A DNA stretch of 28,075 nucleotides from Glaesserella sp041814905 (GTDB taxonomy: Bacteria; Pseudomonadota; Gammaproteobacteria; Enterobacterales; Pasteurellaceae), in the NCBI RefSeq assembly GCF_041814905.1, contig NZ_JBGXYA010000016.1:1-28075 (forward strand). Direction: 5' to 3'. The position numbers and the translations under genes were made by a program. Each line of letters opens with the position of its first letter. Position 1 is the stretch's first letter. The notes beneath the pieces are model-generated. The model made no database searches. It worked only from the letters and a program-made list of their open reading frames with translations, and was not told the origin of the DNA. Of the stretch, positions 22,641 to 28,075 are shown in pieces.

Positions 22641-23938
22641 TGACGACATTAATTCAACCAAAAGCCACGGATTCTTTGGAAACGTGGCTTTCCTATTTAG
22701 AAAAGAGCCATTTTAAGCCGATTGATATGGGCTTAGAACGGATTCGGGTGGTTGCGGCGCAACTGAATTTACTTAATCCCGCTCCCTATGTAATTACCGT
22801 TGCCGGTACAAACGGTAAAGGATCAACCTGTAAACTGCTTGAAACCGTGTTACTTAAATCAGGGCTACGTGTGGGGGTATATTCTTCTCCCCACTTAATT
22901 CACTATAATGAACGGGTGCGTATTCAGGGTGAAAATGTGTCTGATACGGACTTAATTCAAACATTTGATTATATCGAACAGCATAAAAGTGAATCGTTAA
23001 CCTATTTTGAATTCGGTACCTTGGCTGCATTTGATTTGTTTCGTCGTGCGAATTTAGATGTGGTGATTTTAGAAGTCGGTTTGGGCGGACGTTTAGATGC
23101 CACGAACCTGATTGATGCCGATTGTGCAGTGATTACCTCTATCGATATTGACCATGTTGAATTCTTAGGAGATAACCGTGAAGCCATCGGGCGTGAGAAA
23201 GCGGGGATTTTTCGTCCGAATATTCCTGTAATTATCGGTGAGCCGGATTGTCCGCGGTCCATTTTGGATTATGCAAAAGAGTTGCAATGTCACGTTTTTC
23301 AGCGAGATATTCATTGGACATTTTTGCTAGAAACAGACCGCTTGTTATGGCAATCGTCACAAAAAGTGCTGAATATGCCGTTACCGAAAATTCCCGTACC
23401 AAACTGTGCGACCGCCTTGGCTGTGTTAAGTCAGTTACCGTTTGAAATAAGTCAACAAAATATGGCGCAAGCGATCGCAGAGACGCAAATGGTCGGACGT
23501 TTCCAAACTTTAACGGATAAGAATTTTGCAAAATTCTCGCAAAATAGACCGCTTGCACAAGTGATTGTTGATGTTGGACATAATCCTCATGCTGCACGTT
23601 ATCTGGCAACGCGTTTGGCAGAATTAATTAATCCGAACCGTAAAATCTATGCACTATTCAGTGCATTGGTGGATAAGGATTTATCCGGTATTGTCAAACC
23701 ACTGGATTGTTTCATTGACGAATGGCATTGTATCGGTTTGAACGGTTATCGGGGGCAGAGTGGTGAGCAGGTTGCTCAGAAGCTAAACGCGGTATTGCCG
23801 AATGCAACAATAGTCACGTATAAAAATGTGGCAGAGGCAAGCCAAGCGTTATTTAGTCGGGCGACAGCACAGGATATTATTTTGATTTTCGGCTCATTTC
23901 TTACCGTGACTGATTTTATGCTTTGGATTGAAAATTAA
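22640..23938 (+). CDS. folC: Bifunctional dihydrofolate synthase / folylpolyglutamate synthase
   Basis: 432 residues (E. coli 422). Mur-ligase-family enzyme that adds glutamate to dihydropteroate and then to reduced folates. P-loop VAGTNGKGST (54-63), folate site SSPHLIHYNERVRI, VGLGGRLDATNL metal/ATP region, ITSIDIDHVEFLG, and the C-terminal Mur-ligase domain with VDVGHNPHAA. The ATG overlaps the accD stop. Two USS cores lie inside (23337-23345 perfect, 23548-23556 with one mismatch); the folC sequence between them shows no disruption. Ends before a convergent hairpin at 23952. Confidence 0.96.
   Translation: MTTLIQPKATDSLETWLSYLEKSHFKPIDMGLERIRVVAAQLNLLNPAPYVITVAGTNGKGSTCKLLETVLLKSGLRVGVYSSPHLIHYNERVRIQGENVSDTDLIQTFDYIEQHKSESLTYFEFGTLAAFDLFRRANLDVVILEVGLGGRLDATNLIDADCAVITSIDIDHVEFLGDNREAIGREKAGIFRPNIPVIIGEPDCPRSILDYAKELQCHVFQRDIHWTFLLETDRLLWQSSQKVLNMPLPKIPVPNCATALAVLSQLPFEISQQNMAQAIAETQMVGRFQTLTDKNFAKFSQNRPLAQVIVDVGHNPHAARYLATRLAELINPNRKIYALFSALVDKDLSGIVKPLDCFIDEWHCIGLNGYRGQSGEQVAQKLNAVLPNATIVTYKNVAEASQALFSRATAQDIILIFGSFLTVTDFMLWIEN
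23337..23345 (-). repeat. USS core inside folC
   Basis: ACCGCTTGT on the plus strand. At the expected partner position (23313-23320) the sequence ATTGGACA matches TTTGCAAA at only 5 of 8 bases, so the second part is degraded. Confidence 0.55.
23525..23556 (-). repeat. Degenerate USS inside folC
   Basis: Core ACCGCTTGC (8/9) at 23548-23556 with TTTTGCAAAA upstream (GC step at 23528/23529). The partner is one base off the 28.5-bp register seen elsewhere. Confidence 0.45.
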
Positions 23939-23951
23939 TATCGCGTTTTCT

Positions 23952-23976
23952 ACCTAGGGTGACCGTGTCCCTAGGT
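23952..23976. terminator. Possible bidirectional terminator between folC and the iron-transport operon
   Basis: Perfect 8-bp stem ACCTAGGG/CCCTAGGT (23952-23959 with 23969-23976), 9-nt loop. Neither strand has a good T tract, so efficiency is doubtful, but it lies exactly between two convergent gene ends. Confidence 0.45.
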
Positions 23977-24002
23977 TTGAAATTACCTGTTATTTCGGTT
24001 CT

Positions 24003-24761
24003 TTAGATATGATGAACCACCAAACGTTTTCCTTGATGATCCAACACTTCCGCATCTAAATTAAAGACGTTTTTTAAATTTTCCTGAGTAATCATTTCTT
24101 CAGGGCTACCCGTCATGACAATTTCACCGTTTTTCATCGCGACGATCGTATCCGCATAAGCTGCAGCGATATTAATATCGTGTACAACCATGATTGTCGT
24201 TAGTTGTAATTCATCGGTCAGTTTACGTAATAAACGCATTAGTTCACGGACATGAAACATATCCAAATTATTTAATGGTTCATCCAGTAAAATATGACTG
24301 GTTTTTTGACAGAATATCATTGCAATCAATGCCCGTTGCCGCTGGCCGCCGGATAATTCACTTAAAAAACGAGTGGAAAACGGCTTTAATTCAAAACGTA
24401 TTAACGCTTCTTCTACGATCTCGTTATCTTCTAAACTCACTCTGCCATTGTGATGCGGATAGCGACCGAACATCAATAGATCCTGTACGGTAATTCGGCT
24501 GTGTATCACATTATCTTGGGTAAGAATTGCCAGATGTTGTGCAATAGTTTGTGAGGGAGTATGAGCAATGTCCATCTCATCTAACAGTATTTGCCCTTGT
24601 TGCAATTTCTGTAAACGTGCAATCAGCGAAAGCAGGGTTGATTTACCTGCGCCATTAGCTCCGATTAAAGCAGTAATTCCGCCGTTGGGAATAGTTAAAT
24701 TAATATTATTCAGAATAATGGTTTCACCAATATGGTGTGAAACTTGATTTATTTTAATCAT
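24003..24761 (-). CDS. Iron-siderophore ABC transporter ATPase (FepC/FecE family, FatE/CeuD-like)
   Basis: 252 residues, cytoplasmic ATPase of a siderophore-iron importer. Walker A GANGAGKST (34-42), Q-loop LTQDN, signature LSGGQRQR (136-143), Walker B HILLDEP (156-162) followed by LNNLDMFH, H-loop VVHD. The LDEPLNNLDM form is shared by ATPases of the FatBCD/CeuBCD/YclNOPQ group rather than the LDEPT of FepC (from memory of the families). ATG overlaps the stop of the upstream permease by 4 bases (ATGA). Last gene of the four-gene minus-strand operon. Confidence 0.92.
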   Translation of the reverse strand: MIKINQVSHHIGETIILNNINLTIPNGGITALIGANGAGKSTLLSLIARLQKLQQGQILLDEMDIAHTPSQTIAQHLAILTQDNVIHSRITVQDLLMFGRYPHHNGRVSLEDNEIVEEALIRFELKPFSTRFLSELSGGQRQRALIAMIFCQKTSHILLDEPLNNLDMFHVRELMRLLRKLTDELQLTTIMVVHDINIAAAYADTIVAMKNGEIVMTGSPEEMITQENLKNVFNLDAEVLDHQGKRLVVHHI

Positions 24762-25702
24762 TTTTTCTTTTTCCTGAGTACCAGATAAATAAAGACAATA
24801 CCGCCAACAAACTCAATGACAACACTCAGCACACCTTGCATTTTCATAATTTGCTCAAAGATCACTTGCCCTAGTATTAATGTAATGCCTGAAACCATAA
24901 AAACCATCGGAATCCGAATAGCGTGATGCACTTTCGGACTAATTGTGTTAACTACCGCACAAACTAACAAACCTAAAAAGAGAATCGGACCGACCAATGC
25001 CGTAGAAACCGAAACCAAAACGGCGCAACAGATCAGCAATTGTTGTGAAAACTTTGGATAATCCACGCCTAAGCCGACGGCATAATCTCTGCCGAGTAAT
25101 AAAACATCTAATTTATGTCGTTGAGACCAAACCCAAATTACACTGAGCAGCGCAATCACCGTAGCGATTGTGAGTAGTTCAGCTTTAACCGTATTGAAAT
25201 CAGCAAAAGAAGAACCTTGAGCAATGGCAAATTCATTCGGATCGATTAAACGTTGTAACAGGTTATTCATATTTCTAAACAATACCCCGAAAATGACTCC
25301 GACGAGAATCATACGCGACAAGTCGGGATTGCCGCGGGTAATGGTTGAAAATAGTAATAATGCCCCGCCTAACATCATGAATGTTTCAAACAAAAATTTA
25401 TTGCTGGGATCAAGCTGAGTAAAACCGATTCCACCAAAAAAGAAAACCAATGCCGTTTGCGTTAGCAGATATAAGTAATCAAAGCCTAGAATACTTGGCG
25501 TTAAAATCGGATTATGCGTTAAAGTTTGGAAAAGTAGGGTAGAAACACCGATGGTATAGCCGATAATAATCAATAACAGTAATTTTTTACCGCGAAACGG
25601 CAACACAAAGTCCCAATTTCCGTTAGCTTTATAGGTCAAAAAGAGCGTGCAAGAACCGATAAATAACAAAAAAAGTAATATAAACAGTGTGTTAACCCGC
25701 AT
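24758..25702 (-). CDS. Iron-siderophore ABC transporter permease (FatC/CeuC/YclO-like)
   Basis: 314 residues, highly hydrophobic inner-membrane subunit of the FecCD/BtuC family with about nine predicted membrane helices. TLLFQTLTHNPILTPSILGFDYLY is the conserved N-terminal block of the FatC/CeuC half (TPSILGFD instead of the APDLLGVS of FecC types). DVLLLGRDYAVGLGVDY and VGPILFLGLLVCAVV follow, ending in KKKK. Pairs with the upstream permease to form a heterodimer. Its start lies inside the end of that gene (11-base overlap) with AGGGGA as Shine-Dalgarno, so translation is coupled. Confidence 0.9.
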   Translation of the reverse strand: MRVNTLFILLFLLFIGSCTLFLTYKANGNWDFVLPFRGKKLLLLIIIGYTIGVSTLLFQTLTHNPILTPSILGFDYLYLLTQTALVFFFGGIGFTQLDPSNKFLFETFMMLGGALLLFSTITRGNPDLSRMILVGVIFGVLFRNMNNLLQRLIDPNEFAIAQGSSFADFNTVKAELLTIATVIALLSVIWVWSQRHKLDVLLLGRDYAVGLGVDYPKFSQQLLICCAVLVSVSTALVGPILFLGLLVCAVVNTISPKVHHAIRIPMVFMVSGITLILGQVIFEQIMKMQGVLSVVIEFVGGIVFIYLVLRKKKK

Positions 25703-26648
25703 AACGTTTCCCCTTAAAAAGCAAGTAGAGGAAAATCAATGTACCTAAAATACCAAACACCGTTGAAATTGGCACTTCATAAGGGGTATTAATGATACGT
25801 CCTAAAATATCGCAGGCTAATACTAAATTTGCACCCAATAAAACGACGGACGGTAGATTCCGGCGCAGACGGTCACCCGCTAAGCGGGAAATAATATTCG
25901 GAACCACTAAGCCGATAAATGGAATCTGCCCAACGGTCACAACCACAACGGAAGTAATCATTGCCACGACAATCAGCGCAATCCACGTCATTTGACGGTA
26001 ATTTACCCCCAAACTGGTGCTGATATTGCGCCCTAAGCCGGTAATGGTTAACCGATCTGCCAACACATACACTACAAAAGCCAGACCAGCGGTGAGCCAA
26101 AGCAATTCGTAACGTCCTGCCAGAACTCCGGAAAAATCACCGGAGGTCCAAATGCTGAGCAGTTGTATACTGTCCGTTTCATAGGCAATAAAGGTGCCGA
26201 TAGCATCAATAATATTACCGAATACAATACCGACTAACGGAACTAATAATTGTTGCTGTGGCGGCAAACGGTGAAGCAAAAGGGTAAAAATACCAATGCC
26301 GATTAAAGCACTTACTGCGGCGATTGACATTTTTACAATCAAAGCCGAAGCCGGAAACAGTAAGCTGGCAACTAAGATACCGATGCCGGCACTTTGGGTT
26401 GCTCCGATCATATTCGGTTCAATGAAGCGGTTTTTAAGTACGATTTGCAATACCATACCTGCAACGGCTAAAGTTGCGCCAACCAATAACACAGCCAGAG
26501 TTCTGGGCAAACGGCTAATTAGCAGTACTTGCATTTGTTCCGTATTGCTGAAGACGGCACTCCACTGAAAATCAGCGACGCCCGTTGCCATACTGATCGG
26601 ACAAAGGATAATAAGAATAAGAAAGTTGATTCGATTTAAAGAAAACAT
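25692..26648 (-). CDS. Iron-siderophore ABC transporter permease (FatD/CeuB/YclN-like)
   Basis: 318 residues, FecCD/BtuC-type inner-membrane subunit with about nine hydrophobic segments. Contains SRLPRTLAVLLVGATLAVAGMVLQ (residues about 44-68), the family's first conserved block, and the cytoplasmic coupling region PFIGLVVPNIISRLAGDRLRRNLP near 245-270. GRNISTSLGVNY lies before it. It follows the binding-protein gene after a 73-base gap holding an inverted USS pair; the Shine-Dalgarno before the ATG is weak. Overlaps the next permease gene by 11 bases. Confidence 0.92.
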   Translation of the reverse strand: MFSLNRINFLILIILCPISMATGVADFQWSAVFSNTEQMQVLLISRLPRTLAVLLVGATLAVAGMVLQIVLKNRFIEPNMIGATQSAGIGILVASLLFPASALIVKMSIAAVSALIGIGIFTLLLHRLPPQQQLLVPLVGIVFGNIIDAIGTFIAYETDSIQLLSIWTSGDFSGVLAGRYELLWLTAGLAFVVYVLADRLTITGLGRNISTSLGVNYRQMTWIALIVVAMITSVVVVTVGQIPFIGLVVPNIISRLAGDRLRRNLPSVVLLGANLVLACDILGRIINTPYEVPISTVFGILGTLIFLYLLFKGKRYAG

Positions 26649-26663
26649 AGCCGTTTATAAAAT

Positions 26664-26709
26664 ACAAGCGGTCGGATTTGCAAAAAATTTTGCAAAACGG
26701 ACCACTTGT
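26664..26709. repeat. Compact inverted USS pair between binding protein and permease genes
   Basis: Left core ACAAGCGGT (26664-26672) and right core ACCACTTGT (26701-26709, one mismatch), start to start 37 bp. Two TTTGCAAA-type elements centred at 26680.5 and 26692.5 each lie 28.5 bp from the outer base of the opposite-side core. The arms can pair with one G-U in the minus-strand transcript. Confidence 0.75.
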
Positions 26710-26721
26710 ATGAAAGGAAAA

Positions 26722-27624
26722 TTATTTTTTCTCAAACGCTTGTTTGATATTGGTTAAATCCGTCTTGATTTGCTCGACGCCACCCGGTGCAAGATAGGAT
26801 GCGCTGCTAAGATAAACCACATTACCTTCTTTCCATGCTTTAGTTTGGCGGATAAGTTCGTTATCCAATACCTCTTTAGCACTTTTTCCTTCCTGACCGA
26901 TCGCAGCAATACGATCTAATACAAACAACCAATCTGGATTGAGTTTTTGAATATATTCAAAACTGATCGGTTGACCATGACCGGAACCTTTCAAGGTTTC
27001 GTCTGCAAGCGGAATACCTAAACTATTGTGGATCCAACTTAAACGGTAACCGGAACCGAAGGCTGAAACTTTTCCGCCGTTTACAAGGATAATCAAGCCG
27101 TTACCTTTGTTTTTTACCGCGGCTTTTGTTTCATTAAACAATGTTTCGATTTCCGTTTTTAATTTTGCTGCTTTCTCTTCTTTGTTAAAGAGTTTTCCGA
27201 AACTGTCGATACGTTGTAAGCCGCTGTCGATCAATTTGTCACCGTTATCGGTCATATCAATGGTTTTTGCTAAGGTGCTGACGTCATCAAATTTTTTTGC
27301 CGTACGCGTACCAACAATAATTAATTCAGGCTTTAATTCGTTTAGCGCTTCAAGGTTAGGTTCAAAAACCGTTCCCACATTTTTGGCATTTTCAAGAGAG
27401 GGTTTTGTATAAGGCAAGATATTGTCTACATCCGGCGCTCCATCTATTTTTACGCCCAAAGCATGTAAGGTATCAATACTGCCGGTATCAAAAACAGCAA
27501 TTTTATTAATAGGCGCAGAGAGCGTAACATCGCCGCGAGCAGTTGGAATAGTGACCTCTTTCGCCCAAGCAGAAGTCGTGAACACAGCAATACAAGCGAG
27601 TGTAAGGAATGTTTTTTTTATCAT
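26722..27624 (-). CDS. Periplasmic iron-siderophore binding protein (CeuE/FatB/VctP-like)
   Basis: 300 residues, first gene of the iron importer. Signal peptide MIKKTFLTLACIAVFTTSAWA with signal-peptidase-I-type site before KEVTIP. Cys11 does not sit in a good lipobox, so a soluble periplasmic protein is favoured (some relatives are lipoproteins). Type III binding-protein fold: N-lobe NLEALNELKPELIIVGTR, C-lobe GKVSAFGSGYRL and LNPDWLFVLDR. H216 (GHGQPISFEY) and Y277 (SASYLAPGG) are 61 residues apart, the spacing of His227 and Tyr288 that complete iron coordination in Campylobacter CeuE (established there; equivalence here is inference). AGAGG precedes the ATG. Controlled by a promoter with Fur-like operator. 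Confidence 0.92.
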   Translation of the reverse strand: MIKKTFLTLACIAVFTTSAWAKEVTIPTARGDVTLSAPINKIAVFDTGSIDTLHALGVKIDGAPDVDNILPYTKPSLENAKNVGTVFEPNLEALNELKPELIIVGTRTAKKFDDVSTLAKTIDMTDNGDKLIDSGLQRIDSFGKLFNKEEKAAKLKTEIETLFNETKAAVKNKGNGLIILVNGGKVSAFGSGYRLSWIHNSLGIPLADETLKGSGHGQPISFEYIQKLNPDWLFVLDRIAAIGQEGKSAKEVLDNELIRQTKAWKEGNVVYLSSASYLAPGGVEQIKTDLTNIKQAFEKK

Positions 27625-27641
27625 ATTTACCTCTTAATAAT

Positions 27642-27660
27642 TTTGAGAACAATTCTCAAA
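27642..27660. promoter_or_regulatory. Fur box of the iron-siderophore operon
   Basis: Perfect palindrome TTTGAGAA-CAA-TTCTCAAA. The inner 15 bases TGAGAACAATTCTCA fit the 7-1-7 Fur motif TGATAATNATTATCA in the common TGAGAAT variant. It begins just downstream of the predicted -10 and covers the transcription start. The adjacent TGATTTTAATGATA (27661-27674) may extend it. Confidence 0.75.
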
Positions 27661-27662
27661 TG

Positions 27663-27690
27663 ATTTTAATGATATTTTATTATTTGTAAA
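27663..27690 (-). promoter_or_regulatory. Promoter of the iron-siderophore operon
   Basis: Minus-strand TTTACA (27685-27690) and TAAAAT (27663-27668), spacer 16 bp, each 5/6 to consensus. The Fur palindrome starts 2 bp downstream of the -10. Confidence 0.65.
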
Positions 27691-27762
27691 ATACTAAGAT
27701 AGTAAAAAACATGATTTGCTGGTTTTTTAACCGTATAAAAGAGAGAAAAATGAAGCGTAAAT

Positions 27763-27793
27763 AAAAAAGCCGAAACATCGGTTTCGACTTTTT
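27763..27793 (-). terminator. Intrinsic terminator of zapG
   Basis: In minus-strand RNA a 10-bp stem (27781-27790 with 27767-27776, one U-G pair) with a 4-nt loop runs into five or more U residues. It follows the zapG stop by about 20 bases and shields the Fur-controlled promoter. Confidence 0.8.
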
Positions 27794-27810
27794 GATGTTT
27801 AGAAATGAGA

Positions 27811-28075
27811 TTAAGATTTTAAGATACCGGAAGAGCCTTCGGAGTAATCTTTCGGTTGATCATCCGGGCTATCTGCAGGTTTATTGCCCAATTGGACTTG
27901 GAAAAACTCGATTTTATTCGCTTCGGCTTCAGGGAGTAGGGTTTGGGAGCCTTTTGCCAAGTGAGAATAGAGTTTTTTGTAATCTTCGGCAAGTGTTGCC
28001 AACAACGAAGCGGATTGTTCGAAATGTTTTTCCAACTGTTGTTTTTGTTCGTCGATTTTAGTGGTCGCCGCTTTC
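27811..28075 (-). CDS. zapG: Z-ring associated protein ZapG (YhcB, DUF1043), partial: C-terminal part
   Basis: The frame is open from the right edge to the stop at 27811, giving the last 87 residues. Matching blocks to E. coli YhcB/ZapG are EKHFEQSASLLATLAEDYKKLYSHLAKGS, SQTLLPE and the C-terminal QPKDYSEGSSGILKS. The visible N-terminal part is charged and coiled-coil-like. The membrane-spanning N-terminus characteristic of this inner-membrane cell-envelope/division factor is outside the window. A TTG codon at 28035 is internal, not the start. Confidence 0.9.
   Translation of the reverse strand, partial: KAATTKIDEQKQQLEKHFEQSASLLATLAEDYKKLYSHLAKGSQTLLPEAEANKIEFFQVQLGNKPADSPDDQPKDYSEGSSGILKS

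Noticed and set aside
27750..27764. Tiny open frame ATG AAG CGT AAA TAA next to a purine-rich stretch
   Set aside because: Four codons only, partly inside the zapG terminator flank; likely chance.

Overview
The window is chromosomal DNA of a Pasteurellaceae bacterium, most likely from the Actinobacillus / Mannheimia / Haemophilus ducreyi side of the family. The gene products closely match gammaproteobacterial housekeeping proteins, and base composition is AT-rich and even. The DNA also carries many copies of the nonamer ACAAGCGGT, the 'Apl-type' DNA uptake signal sequence (USS) used for natural transformation in that clade. I cannot name the species from sequence alone.

Left part (1-7.85 kb): the 5' part of glnS (minus, cut by the left edge) is divergent from glpX (class II fructose-1,6-bisphosphatase). 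Next come an initiator tRNA-Met gene and the translation/transcription cluster rimP-nusA-infB. The order metY-rimP-nusA-infB is as in E. coli, but here the leader between the tRNA and rimP contains three successive terminator-like hairpins.

Middle (7.9-17.7 kb): the usual continuation of that cluster, rbfA-truB, is displaced by about 8.5 kb. The intervening block holds a DUF3302 / HlyD-type membrane pair (YiaW-YiaV or YibI-YibH like) and a complete phosphate-starvation module: phoU, pstS, pstC, pstA, pstB, phoB, phoR. Pho boxes precede phoU and pstS separately. PstSCAB imports phosphate, PhoU links transporter state to the kinase PhoR, and PhoB activates both promoters.

Right part (17.7-28 kb): mltB (lytic transglycosylase lipoprotein), argA (N-acetylglutamate synthase), aspC (minus), accD-folC (overlapping pair), then a minus-strand four-gene iron-siderophore ABC importer with a promoter and Fur-box-like palindrome. 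Its binding protein has the His/Tyr pair, 61 residues apart, expected for CeuE-type capture of tetradentate catecholate-iron. The 3' part of zapG (yhcB) runs off the right edge.

No transposon, prophage, CRISPR array or evident new enzyme system was found. The strongest non-gene signal is the geometry of the USS: nearly all copies have a TTTGCAAA-like element centred exactly 28.5 bp from the outer base of the core. Three inverted USS pairs at gene ends share a single such element at their exact centre.
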